This document shows positions 8,136 through 15,448 of a DNA stretch of 64,000 nt, in pieces. Under the pieces are notes generated by a model, which ran no database searches, was not told the DNA's origin, and saw only the letters and a list, made by a program, of their open reading frames with translations. Made by a program: the position numbers and the translations under genes. The DNA comes from Pseudomonas viridiflava (GTDB taxonomy: Bacteria > Pseudomonadota > Gammaproteobacteria > Pseudomonadales > Pseudomonadaceae): positions 248,001-312,000 of the forward strand of contig NZ_UTVH01000095.1 in NCBI RefSeq assembly GCF_900585905.1. Reading direction: 5' to 3'. Each line of letters starts with the position of its first letter. Positions within the stretch are counted from its first letter, which is position 1.

Positions 8136-8321
8136 TCATGCTGCGAACAGCTCTCGCTGCTCAGGGGCTGGCATCAGGTAGGCGACCAATTGGTCGTTGG
8201 TCAGGTCGGTTACATCAATCCAGTCTTGGTGGGAATGCTTGATCTCGGCCGCACTCAGCCAGCTGCCTCGCTGCTTGTCTGGTCTGACGCAGAACTTGAA
8301 GCCCTGTTCTTTCAAAGTCAT
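8136..8321 (-). CDS. First gene of the leftward early operon, small hypothetical
   Basis: A 61-residue protein starting at 8321 with GAGGAA seven bases ahead. It is the promoter-proximal gene, the position of lambda N. It lacks an obvious Arg-rich N-terminal motif of N-type antiterminators, so I do not call it N. If antitermination occurs here, it may be RNA-directed (see the leader). Confidence 0.55.
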   Translation of the reverse strand: MTLKEQGFKFCVRPDKQRGSWLSAAEIKHSHQDWIDVTDLTNDQLVAYLMPAPEQRELFAA

Positions 8322-8598
8322 TGCTGGTTCCTCGTTCGATTTTCCGGATGCCCCTGTCTCCAAGGGCACCGAGAAAATCTTTTCTCGCTGGCACTGCATA
8401 GCGGGTCATTCACGCGGTTCGGGCGTTTCGCCCTGGTCAGCCGTCGAGGTGGTCCTCGCGTTGGTAGCCTTTCGGGGCTATCTGATCTCCGGTCGCCGTA
8501 GAGGCAGTGCCGTCTTTGTTCGTATCGCGCAGATTTTTAAAGAGCGGCGGGGCCTTTCAGTCCCTGTCGCGGCTTCGGTTTGTCGCTGCGATGGGTGA
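8322..8598 (-). promoter_or_regulatory. Structured leader of the leftward early operon with boxA
   Basis: A gene-free leader of about 280 bases. Read leftward it contains CGCTCTTTAAA (8536-8546), a match to boxA, the NusB/S10 recruitment element. It is followed by several hairpins: TAGCC-CCGAAA-GGCTA (about 8466-8481), CGAGG-ACCA-CCTCG (about 8444-8457) and GGGCG-AAA-CGCCC (about 8425-8437). The arrangement resembles a nut site or the RNA-only put sites of phage HK022. That role is inference. Confidence 0.6.
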
Positions 8599-8641
8599 AC
8601 TATCACGTATCGTGTTTATTGCTGTCAACACGAAACGTGGT
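8599..8641 (-). promoter_or_regulatory. Leftward early promoter with two repressor operators
   Basis: On the minus strand there is a perfect -35 (TTGACA, 8623-8628) and a -10-like GATAGT (8599-8604), 18 bases apart. Two 15-bp operators overlap it: ATCACG-TAT-CGTGTT (8602-8616) and AACACG-AAA-CGTGGT (8627-8641). The same operator occurs between the repressor and Cro-like genes at 13069-13083, so CI and Cro should control both promoters as in lambda. Confidence 0.75.
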
Positions 8642-8722
8642 TTATTTTTCAAAAACCGTCTTCGTTGAAAGCTGCGCATCGAGGGTTCACTTTTCCTACA
8701 AGCACCCTTATGCTTTGGTCTT

Positions 8723-8742
8723 TACTGGATGCATATACAGTA
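8723..8742 (+). promoter_or_regulatory. LexA (SOS) box
   Basis: TACTGGATGCATATACAGTA matches the LexA consensus with CTG and CAG spaced by ten bases and TA flanks on both sides. It lies 11 bases before the ATG of the DUF1654-like gene, so it should repress that gene until DNA damage. Confidence 0.8.
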
Positions 8743-8753
8743 ATCAGGGAGGC

Positions 8754-9068
8754 ATGAAAATGATACAGGCACAGACGAAACTAGCAGCACGAGCTGAGAT
8801 GTCCGGGTTAGAGCGCTTGGCGCTGCGCGTGTCGAGCATGATCAATCACCCGATTGCTCAGGTTCAGCGCTGGGTGACGATTTATCGCCTGGACACGGAC
8901 GGTGATCGGGAATGGGAGGAGGTGATCGGCGTTTTAGCAGCGACGGACGAGCTGGATTTGACGTTCGAAGATGATGGCGTTGTGACTGTCAGGTGGAAGC
9001 CGATCCCACTTGAGGATCGGTCTTTCGAAGCCATGGACGAACTGGTGGTGGAGGTTGCACCTTACTGA
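8754..9068 (+). CDS. DUF1654-like SOS-regulated protein
   Basis: A 104-residue protein recognisable as DUF1654-like by the LERLALRVSSMINHPIAQ core and the later DGVVTVRWK segment. The family is largely confined to Pseudomonas and its phages; its biochemical role is not established as far as I know. The ATG at 8754 follows CAGGGAGGC and a LexA box. It is transcribed opposite to both flanking operons, between the leftward early promoter and the defence cassette. Likely role: a damage-induced accessory or prophage-induction function (inference). Confidence 0.75.
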   Translation: MKMIQAQTKLAARAEMSGLERLALRVSSMINHPIAQVQRWVTIYRLDTDGDREWEEVIGVLAATDELDLTFEDDGVVTVRWKPIPLEDRSFEAMDELVVEVAPY

Positions 9069-9116
9069 CGCGCAAGAAAAAGCCCGCTCACTAGCGGCCT
9101 TTGGGCCTGATAAGCG

Positions 9117-10139
9117 CTAACTGGATTCGAACACTCTTGATATATTCCTAGCCATCAACGGCGGAACTGCATTCCCAACTTGCCTGGCTCTAGATTGTAG
9201 GGAGCCGAAAAAGCGATAGGATCTTGGGAAGGTCTGCAGGGACGCTGCCTCTCTCAAGCTAATCCCTCTCATTTGAGAGGGGTGTCCAAAGCGGCCGTTT
9301 GAATAGCTAAGGCATTTTGTCGTGAGACCTGAAGCAGGCTTGCTCCAAGCTAAGCGACCGTAAACATCGCTATGGCCTGAGTAGTTTTTATGGCACTTCA
9401 AAAGCAGATGTTCTGGCCAGCTTTCTCGCCCACCCCCCTCTACTGTACATTCGATTCGGCGAAGGTTGATCTCTGAAAGATTCATAGCCGAGTGATCTGG
9501 GTCTTTAGGGTCTGTTTGTCCAGCATTCAGCGGCGGAAAGTCGCTTATCCAATCCTTAACAGTTGAATATGGACTCAGGTCAGTCCCGTGCATTGCATCT
9601 GGGATGGTTATTTCTCCATGGCGGGATGCTACCAAAACTAGCCGTGAACGAGTCTGGGGCACTCCAAACCACGACGCCTGAACAACTTTAGCATCGAAAA
9701 AATAGCCATTTTTTTCTAGAAGTGATGTGAAATTTACAAAGGTCTCACTTTTTAAACAGTCTTTTTGCATCCCGGGCACATTTTCAACGAAGACATAGTC
9801 CGGCAGCCAATATTCAACGAAGCGTCCGAATTCCCCCAAGAGATTTCGTCTGGGGTCGTCACTTGATTGATGGCGGTTCTGCTTTGAAAAAGGCTGGCAA
9901 GGAGCGCACCCGCTAAAAAGCACACGTCCCGTTGACTCTGAAATTGCGTCGGCAAGAGCATCTGCTGGAAGCTCTCTGATATCTGTTTCTAGGAACAGCG
10001 CTTCAGGAAAATTGAATTTATAAGTTTCTGCAGCATCAGCGTCGATATCAAGTCCAAGCCTGATATTCATTCCAGCCTCTCTGAATCCACAACTAGTACC
10101 ACCGCAACCAGAAAAGAAGTCAAAAACGTTTATAGTCAT
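9117..10139 (-). CDS. DNA (cytosine-5) methyltransferase
   Basis: A 340-residue C5 cytosine methyltransferase with all diagnostic motifs: motif I FDFFSGCGG (residues 6-14) for AdoMet, motif IV PCQPFS (80-85) with catalytic Cys81, motif VI ENV (119-121), motif VIII QTRSR (162-166), a variable target-recognition region at about 180-290, and motif X QVGNAVPP near the C-terminus. Its ATG overlaps the stop of the upstream ATPase/TOPRIM gene as ATGA, indicating coupled translation. Base composition is clearly AT-richer than the prophage. It probably protects DNA from the partner protein, but a free-standing methyltransferase is possible. Confidence 0.93.
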   Translation of the reverse strand: MTINVFDFFSGCGGTSCGFREAGMNIRLGLDIDADAAETYKFNFPEALFLETDIRELPADALADAISESTGRVLFSGCAPCQPFSKQNRHQSSDDPRRNLLGEFGRFVEYWLPDYVFVENVPGMQKDCLKSETFVNFTSLLEKNGYFFDAKVVQASWFGVPQTRSRLVLVASRHGEITIPDAMHGTDLSPYSTVKDWISDFPPLNAGQTDPKDPDHSAMNLSEINLRRIECTVEGGGRESWPEHLLLKCHKNYSGHSDVYGRLAWSKPASGLTTKCLSYSNGRFGHPSQMRGISLREAASLQTFPRSYRFFGSLQSRARQVGNAVPPLMARNISRVFESS

Positions 10140-12055
10140 TTTTTTGGTGGTCCATTCATGCGCTCGATTCTGGCGCGAATTGTATCAAAGTCACAGTGGC
10201 TAGAAACTATTGAGGCAAGTTCGATGCATTGAATTGTGAATATTTCGTCGGATTTTATTGTTTCGTTAGGCTTTCTGTCAAGTTTATTCCTAGAAAAATC
10301 TATGAAAACGTCTTTCGGGTCCCTGCCTGCAGCGCCATTAACAAAAGAAGCAGAGTTTTTTAGAATGAACTCTTCGGCGGTACGCATGGGTAAGAAGTCT
10401 ACGAACTCCGACACCCAGTCAATAAAGCATCTCTGCATTCTAAATAACTGAGTCTTATCTCCGCCGGTTCTAGGGTTTCCGTCTGTTTTGAAGCTTATAT
10501 CACAACCGGTCAGCTTCTTAATCTCTGCTCCCAATAGTTTATTTTCACTTTCGGGTATGTTTTTGGATGGTCTTATAGCCGGTTTCCTCTTATCCCCATC
10601 TAGCAAAAACAAGATATCATTTCGACCGGCCGCTGCAAAAATTGGGATGTAGGTAGCCCATAGGGTTTCTGCTCCTCCGGGAATATAATTAATCTCGTAT
10701 TTTTCTGTATGTGGGCCTGAAGCCTTTAACGCTCGCTCTACAATCTGCTTGGCAAGCCGGTCTTCTACAACAACTGTTATTTTGTTTGCAGACGGTTCCC
10801 CGATGTAAAAAAATGCGTCATCAGGAGATAGTGACTGCGACACCAAGACGACCTTATGTGATGTCCTATCAAGCGTCAGAGTTTTGATCGCGGAGGACGG
10901 CAAGTTCCTGATGATGGCCGGTGAGTGCGTTGATAATACTACTTGATGTTTTTTCTTGGCGACTTGAGACTCCAGAAAACGCATCAATCTGTCTTGCGCA
11001 CCAGGATGTAGAGAGACCTCCGGCTCATCCAGCAATATTAATGATTTAGGTTTGGCGTCCAGAATACCTACTACCAGCATTACTGCTGCAAACTCGCCAC
11101 TGCCGGCAAAAGCTTCAGAATAACGTATATCTGAATGTGTTAGGCGTACAGTTTTACCCGTATTTTTAAAGAAAGTATGACCGATAATCTCAATTTTGTC
11201 ATATGAGCGCCCTAATACATATGAGACGCAGCTGACTTCCTCATCGTTTAGTTCGCGGTTGAGTTTATCTTCGATTTTCTCCCGGCCATAATAAATATAT
11301 GAATCTGACTTTGATTCTAAAGCATGGAGGAGGTGGTGAGATTTGTGTCGTATAAAGTCTTGTTTAGTTCTAAGTGTTTCCGTCTTGGAGAAGTCGCCAT
11401 GGTAGAAAAATTTATCGTATGCGCTCAACTCAGTCCGGAAATCCAGCAGTCGTACAGGCTTTGAAATGACATTCCACCGAGTCTTAGATCGTCCTTCAGG
11501 AATGGCTTCCCCCTGCTTTAGCTTTGGAGGCTTGGTCATTCCGTATCTGATGATAGGACGAGACGGTTCCCAGTAATCTGGATTTTTACCTGCATCGGCT
11601 TTATCGTACTTCAGTCGTGTTTTTAATACTTCAACTGTTTTCCCCTCTACTTGATTAAGATATCCATATATAAAGCAGTTTGGTGCATTGCCATCTTCCT
11701 CAATTGGGTCGAGTGATGTCGAAAACCAGAATGTCCCAGGAGAGTTGTCAGAAGGGGCCCCGTATAGCGCTCTAAGTATGGAGCTTTTATTGGTGCCATT
11801 CTCTCCAACTAAAGCAGTGATTGGGTGAGAAAAATCTATCCGAAAGTCTGTATTTAAATTTCTATACCTTGGGAATCTTATATGCCCTATAAAAGGTTCG
11901 AAATCATTCCTTGAGAATTTGAACTGCTTCTCCAGCACATCCTGCCCTAGATTTTGCATTTCTTTTGACTGCCTTGAAAGTTTGACATTTGCTCGCGGCC
12001 TGGCGTGGCGTTGATATGTTGATAATTCTGCTGCAATCCTTGCCACCTCTGACAC
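10136..12055 (-). CDS. OLD-like AAA ATPase with C-terminal TOPRIM nuclease domain
   Basis: A 639-residue protein. The N-terminal ABC/SMC-like ATPase has Walker A GENGTNKSS (residues 84-92), a signature-like AGSGEFA (317-323), Walker B LILLDEPE (339-346) and H-loop STHSP (375-379). A TOPRIM-like domain follows, with the acidic residue in VVVED (428-432) and the DxD motif in LLDGDKR (484-490). This is the layout of OLD nucleases, GajA of Gabija, and fused PARIS proteins. No helicase, reverse transcriptase or second TOPRIM gene is adjacent; instead a C5 methyltransferase is translationally coupled. It starts with GTG at 12055 without a good ribosome binding site; an ATG at 11959 is an alternative. 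Low GC and position behind cI mark it as acquired cargo expressed in the lysogen, most likely for defence. Confidence 0.85.
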   Translation of the reverse strand: MSEVARIAAELSTYQRHARPRANVKLSRQSKEMQNLGQDVLEKQFKFSRNDFEPFIGHIRFPRYRNLNTDFRIDFSHPITALVGENGTNKSSILRALYGAPSDNSPGTFWFSTSLDPIEEDGNAPNCFIYGYLNQVEGKTVEVLKTRLKYDKADAGKNPDYWEPSRPIIRYGMTKPPKLKQGEAIPEGRSKTRWNVISKPVRLLDFRTELSAYDKFFYHGDFSKTETLRTKQDFIRHKSHHLLHALESKSDSYIYYGREKIEDKLNRELNDEEVSCVSYVLGRSYDKIEIIGHTFFKNTGKTVRLTHSDIRYSEAFAGSGEFAAVMLVVGILDAKPKSLILLDEPEVSLHPGAQDRLMRFLESQVAKKKHQVVLSTHSPAIIRNLPSSAIKTLTLDRTSHKVVLVSQSLSPDDAFFYIGEPSANKITVVVEDRLAKQIVERALKASGPHTEKYEINYIPGGAETLWATYIPIFAAAGRNDILFLLDGDKRKPAIRPSKNIPESENKLLGAEIKKLTGCDISFKTDGNPRTGGDKTQLFRMQRCFIDWVSEFVDFLPMRTAEEFILKNSASFVNGAAGRDPKDVFIDFSRNKLDRKPNETIKSDEIFTIQCIELASIVSSHCDFDTIRARIERMNGPPKK

Positions 12056-12186
12056 TTGCCAGTAATGGCACGGGTGAGGTCGCTAGCAGTGTCTTTGTCT
12101 GATCTGATTTGTTCGAGACATGCTAGAAACTTACGAAATCCCTGCCGCACCAAGCCCTCCAACCCCGAGAGGCGATGGCGGGATGG

Positions 12187-13011
12187 TTACACCGGCTGCC
12201 CATTCCACACGTACAGCACTCGTGCCAGGATGTGTGTATCGTCAGCCCGGATGTCCTCTGGATCGTGGTGCTTGTTGTCCGAGATCATCTTGAAGCGATC
12301 CTTGCCCTTCTTCTGTAGGCGTTTCACGTAAAGCATCTCGTCGTGAGAGAACAGGTAGATGCCATCCCCGGTGAATTCTCGGATCGTGACGTCCACCAGC
12401 AGCGGGTCGCGGTCCTTGATCGTCGGTGCCATCGACTGACCCCATCCGGTGATCATCTTGAGGTGGAAGTGCTCCTTGAACGACACACCCATCTCGCGCA
12501 GGTGCTTGGGGCTAACCCTGATGTCCTGAAGCATTTCCGGATATTCGTGGGGGATCTGGCCGCCGCCCATGGCCGCACGGACGTCGTAGTGGGCAACCCA
12601 CACTTCATCACCAACCTGGCCCGGCCGGGAGAAGTCCACCGTGATTGCGTTGCTGGCAGCAGCCATCGCAGTGTCTTCCACTGCCTCGGAGATTCGCTGC
12701 CTGGTTTCCTCGGGCAAGTTCTTACCGTGCTTAGCCAGCATCTGCCTGACCAAATCGGCGGATGAGCTTGGCTTGTCGAGTGCGCCAGCAGCTTCAGAGG
12801 CGTCAACAGGGGGGCCAATCAGAAGCTCAGACTTATCAATGCGCAGGGCTTTTGCCATAGCGTCGATGTCTGCAAGTGTCGGCTCCCTGCTTCCAGCCTC
12901 GTAGTTGCCCACTCGCGATTGTGATTTCCAGCCGCAAGCCTCAGCCAGCTGAGCCTGGGACATACCCGCATTCTGTCTGGCGCGCTTGATGCGCTTCGCT
13001 AATTCGTTCAT
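12187..13011 (-). CDS. CI-type prophage repressor (HTH-XRE plus S24 peptidase)
   Basis: A 274-residue repressor. An XRE helix-turn-helix occupies residues 1-60 (MSQAQLAEACGW as helix 2-turn-3). The C-terminal LexA/S24 peptidase domain has the catalytic Ser in GQSMAPTI and the catalytic Lys in YVKRL. RecA-stimulated self-cleavage should therefore induce the prophage after DNA damage. No Shine-Dalgarno is visible before the ATG, and operator 3 begins 12 bases upstream, so a leaderless maintenance transcript as in lambda cI is plausible. The defence-like genes lie downstream on the same strand, the position of rexAB in lambda. Confidence 0.92.
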   Translation of the reverse strand: MNELAKRIKRARQNAGMSQAQLAEACGWKSQSRVGNYEAGSREPTLADIDAMAKALRIDKSELLIGPPVDASEAAGALDKPSSSADLVRQMLAKHGKNLPEETRQRISEAVEDTAMAAASNAITVDFSRPGQVGDEVWVAHYDVRAAMGGGQIPHEYPEMLQDIRVSPKHLREMGVSFKEHFHLKMITGWGQSMAPTIKDRDPLLVDVTIREFTGDGIYLFSHDEMLYVKRLQKKGKDRFKMISDNKHHDPEDIRADDTHILARVLYVWNGQPV

Positions 13012-13023
13012 GCGCGGGATTCA

Positions 13024-13090
13024 ATCACGTATTGAAATACCCGGCTTTCACTTATTGTGATTGCTAATAACACGATACGTGTTTTATCCT
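13024..13090. promoter_or_regulatory. Right operator region: three repressor sites and the rightward promoter
   Basis: One perfect operator, AACACG-ATA-CGTGTT (13069-13083), and two weaker copies, TTCACTTATTGTGAT (13047-13061) and ATCACGTATTGAAAT (13024-13038). Centres are 22 and 23 bases apart, the lambda-type spacing. A rightward promoter with TTGCTA (13061-13066) and TATCCT (13085-13090), 18 apart, overlaps the strongest site. The weakest site is nearest cI, matching an OR3-like autoregulatory position. Confidence 0.75.
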
Positions 13091-13115
13091 GTGTTTCATT
13101 ATGGAGGAGCACCAC

Positions 13116-13340
13116 ATGAATCAAGTCCGAATGATCCGCGAGCGTGCTGGCGTGACGCAGGCAGCGCTGCGCCGGGCGCTCGGCTGGAATCAGTCCCGCC
13201 TAGCAAATTACGAGTCTGGCTTACGAAGCCCCGGCCTCAGTGAGGCGCGCCTGATCGTCATGGCGCTGAACGTGCTCGGCGCTACCTGCGCGCTCGACGA
13301 CGCTTTCCCTCCAGAAAAACAACCTCTATCAGCCGCTTAA
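13116..13340 (+). CDS. Cro-like HTH regulator
   Basis: A 74-residue XRE-type protein (GVTQAALRRALGWNQSRLANYE is split by the turn at residues 12-32). It is divergent from cI and is the first gene of the rightward operon, the Cro position. The ATG at 13116 has GGAGGAG five to ten bases upstream; an in-frame ATG at 13101 would place the binding site inside the gene. It should bind the same operators as CI and switch off the maintenance promoter. Confidence 0.8.
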   Translation: MNQVRMIRERAGVTQAALRRALGWNQSRLANYESGLRSPGLSEARLIVMALNVLGATCALDDAFPPEKQPLSAA

Positions 13341-13378
13341 GCCAACCCCACCCAGCAGCCCAGAAGGAAAAAACGAGC

Positions 13379-13579
13379 ATGTACATGGACCCCAATCAAA
13401 AGCGCGCCATTCCGGTGAAGGTTCGATTTGAACCTGTGCTTGATCGGATCTTGCGTAGGGCCGCAGAAAAAACCCGCATGCAACACGCGACCTACCTCTA
13501 CGAAATCATCGAGTGGGCCGTCGCCAATGGCGTGATCCAAGAGCTGATGCAGGACAAGCAAGAAGATATCGCGGGTTGA
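13379..13579 (+). CDS. Arc/RHH-like small protein
   Basis: A 66-residue protein with the layout of ribbon-helix-helix DNA-binding proteins: a short basic beta strand (AIPVKVRFEP), then two helices. It follows the Cro-like gene on the early rightward transcript. Together with the next gene, which has a similar layout, it may regulate early or delayed-early genes. Family assignment is by pattern only. Confidence 0.6.
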   Translation: MYMDPNQKRAIPVKVRFEPVLDRILRRAAEKTRMQHATYLYEIIEWAVANGVIQELMQDKQEDIAG

Positions 13580-13598
13580 AGCCCCTTTGGAGGGCCAG

Positions 13599-13805
13599 AT
13601 GACCGTTGAACTAGAAAAACTTCCGCCGCATACGCGGCAGCAGGTCGAGGGGCTGATGCGAAACAACGGTTGGAGCTTCAGCCGAGCTATCAGCGAAATG
13701 ATGGAAGCCGCCATCGCAAGCGGCGCTCTTTCTGAGGTTGGCAGGAAGAAGGCAAAGGTCCTTCAGCTGGTTACCCCAATGAGGGCCTCAGGCAGGGACT
13801 CTTGA
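13599..13805 (+). CDS. Arc/RHH-like small protein
   Basis: A 68-residue protein with the strand-helix-helix pattern LEKLPPHTRQQVEGLMRNN followed by SFSRAISEMMEAAI, similar to Arc-family domains. GGAGGGCC precedes the ATG. A boxA-like CGCTCTTT lies inside the gene at 13724-13731 in the sense strand; a nutR role is possible but unsupported by other evidence. Confidence 0.55.
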   Translation: MTVELEKLPPHTRQQVEGLMRNNGWSFSRAISEMMEAAIASGALSEVGRKKAKVLQLVTPMRASGRDS

Positions 13806-13839
13806 GGGTAACCCAGAGGGCCTCTGCCAAATTCCAGAC

Positions 13840-13867
13840 GAAAAAAAGCCGGGGTAGTGACCCGGCT
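13840..13867 (-). terminator. Intrinsic terminator for leftward transcription
   Basis: A perfect 7-bp stem AGCCGGG/CCCGGCT with a 7-base loop, followed on the minus strand by seven T. It would stop transcription running leftward toward the immunity region; on the plus strand the hairpin lacks a T-run. Confidence 0.65.
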
Positions 13868-13898
13868 CTTCAAACACAACGTGATGGACGGATCTTAT

Positions 13899-14651
13899 AT
13901 GCAAATCCATGAACAAGGCAATACCCACCATCCCGCGCCACGAAATGGCGGTCTCGAAAACGTGGCGCGCTTTCGGGAGGGCAAAGTCTATGCGGTACTT
14001 TTCTCGGATGGCTGGCTGAAGGTTGGCCGAGGGCGAGACGCTCAATCGCGCATAAATTCCCATATCGGCACCTCTTCAATGCGAGGCGCGAAGTTTGTCA
14101 GATCGATAACCTCCGGGGTGTTGGCAGACTCTGGCGCCGCAGAGAATGCACTCATCGCGTATTGCGCTGCGGCAGGAACAAACGTCCATGGGCGCGAATG
14201 GTTCACCGGTGTCGACTTCGATGATGTGAAGGAATTCTTCAGCCTTCACCTTGCTGGTGACACAGCAGAATTCCTTGAATCAGCAAAGAAAGCCCAAGTA
14301 AAGCGTGTGGATGCAATGCTTGATGCTGTGTTTGGCAGATCCGGGTTGGACCGGTCCCCAGGAGAGAAAGAGCTTGCCGATCAGCAAAGGTGGAACGCGT
14401 CACTGACGCACGCTCGAATTCTCGACCGTATTTACCGCGACGACATGTATGGCGGGTGGCTCTTCGAGACCAGCGCGTCTGGCATGAGCAACTTCTTCAA
14501 CTACGCCGCACTTACCGTGAACACGCTTGATGAAGGCGAAATTGCGGACCTTTTTTATGGAGCTGCAACGCGCCCTAGCGAGGCGCTAGAACAAGTCGTG
14601 AGCACCGCGCAAGCGTTGATTGCAGCCTACGCCGCCGAGGTGAACCAGTAA
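13899..14651 (+). CDS. GIY-YIG/T5orf172-like protein
   Basis: A 250-residue protein whose segment KVYAVLFSDGWLKVGRGRDAQSR is split here around its key residues: the VYAVL strand, the Lys-Val-Gly and the trailing Arg match the GIY-YIG superfamily as found in T5orf172/DUF4041-type phage proteins. The remaining C-terminal part is helical and unassigned. GGA seven bases upstream supports the ATG at 13899; ATG 13884 is an alternative. Nuclease activity is possible, but the second Tyr and the catalytic Glu of the fold are not clearly placed. It lies between the early regulators and the replication genes and overlaps the O-like start as TAATG. Confidence 0.55.
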   Translation: MQIHEQGNTHHPAPRNGGLENVARFREGKVYAVLFSDGWLKVGRGRDAQSRINSHIGTSSMRGAKFVRSITSGVLADSGAAENALIAYCAAAGTNVHGREWFTGVDFDDVKEFFSLHLAGDTAEFLESAKKAQVKRVDAMLDAVFGRSGLDRSPGEKELADQQRWNASLTHARILDRIYRDDMYGGWLFETSASGMSNFFNYAALTVNTLDEGEIADLFYGAATRPSEALEQVVSTAQALIAAYAAEVNQ

Positions 14652-15448
14652 TGGCCCGCGCACGAAATATCAAGCCCGCACTCTTCAAGAACGAAGTGCT
14701 CGGCGTGGCTGACCCTATGGCCACGCTACTGTTCGAAGGTCTCTGGCTGCTGGCTGACAAAGCTGGTCGCCTGGAAGATCGCCCCCTGCGCATCAAGGGA
14801 GAGCTGTTCCCGTATCGCGATGGACTGGATGTGGAAGGCCTTTTGAGGTTCCTTGCCACCGAAGGCTTCATCACTCGCTACACGGTCGGTGTGAAGCGTT
14901 ACATCCAGGTCGAGAACTTCGACAAACATCAGAACCCGCATCGTAATGAACCGGAGTCAGAAATCCCCTCTGCATCAGATGGTTGTATCACTACCGATTT
15001 TGGCGGTACTACTTCTGCCATTCTCGGAAGCGCTCCGGCTGATTCTCTGATTCCTGATTCCGGATTCCTGATTCCTGATCCCCTCACTGCGCCGACGCCT
15101 CCGGCATCGTCGACTTCGCCGAGCGACGACCTGTTCCCGAAGTTCTGGAAGCTGTACCCGAACAAGAAGGGCAAGGCAGCCGCCGAGAAGGCGTGGACGA
15201 AACTCAAGGTCACTGACGACCTGTTCACCCTGATCGCCAAGGGCCTGGCCAAGCAATGCGTCAGCCCGGCCTGGACGAAGGACGACGGCCAGTTCATTCC
15301 GCACCCGGCTACCTGGCTCAACGGCAAGCGCTGGGAGGACGAGGTACTGCCTGCCAGCAACGTCCACCAGTTCCAGCCGAGACGGCAAAGCACCGAGCCT
15401 GACTTCGACAGCACCGACTGGGCACGCGACCTTGTGGTGCGGCCGTGA
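14651..15448 (+). CDS. O-like replication initiator/DNA-binding protein
   Basis: A 265-residue protein in the lambda O position. Residues 1-95 resemble the winged-helix N-terminal domain of phage replication proteins (PALFKNEVLG, LFEGLWLLADKAGRLEDRP). A low-complexity linker (residues about 130-155, SLIPDSGFLIPDP) encoded by heptamer repeats separates it from a C-terminal domain with FWKLYPNKKGKAAAEKAW, typical of O/DnaT-like proteins. It should recognise the origin and recruit the P-like loader. The stop overlaps the GTG of the P-like gene. Confidence 0.75.
   Translation: MARARNIKPALFKNEVLGVADPMATLLFEGLWLLADKAGRLEDRPLRIKGELFPYRDGLDVEGLLRFLATEGFITRYTVGVKRYIQVENFDKHQNPHRNEPESEIPSASDGCITTDFGGTTSAILGSAPADSLIPDSGFLIPDPLTAPTPPASSTSPSDDLFPKFWKLYPNKKGKAAAEKAWTKLKVTDDLFTLIAKGLAKQCVSPAWTKDDGQFIPHPATWLNGKRWEDEVLPASNVHQFQPRRQSTEPDFDSTDWARDLVVRP
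15039..15081. repeat. Heptamer direct repeats, candidate replication origin iterons
   Basis: Copies of CTGATTC occur at 15039-15045, 15047-15053, 15054-15060 and 15068-15074, with variants CGGATTC (15061-15067) and CTGATCC (15075-15081). They sit in the middle of the O-like gene, where lambda has its iterons. The repeats also explain the Ser-Leu-Ile-Pro-Asp protein repeat, so coding expansion is the alternative. Confidence 0.5.

Noticed and set aside
8322..8598. Possible CRISPR-like repeats in the leader of the left operon
   Set aside because: The hairpins have different sequences and no regular spacing; no array structure anywhere in the window.
9121..9137. GGATTCGAAC segment resembling a tRNA T-loop on the minus strand
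   Set aside because: It codes the last residues of the methyltransferase and no acceptor or anticodon stems surround it.
11947..12162. A 71-codon minus-strand frame between cI and the OLD-like gene
   Set aside because: It overlaps the start of the OLD-like gene in another frame, has no binding site and no recognisable family; more likely junction sequence from the cassette insertion.
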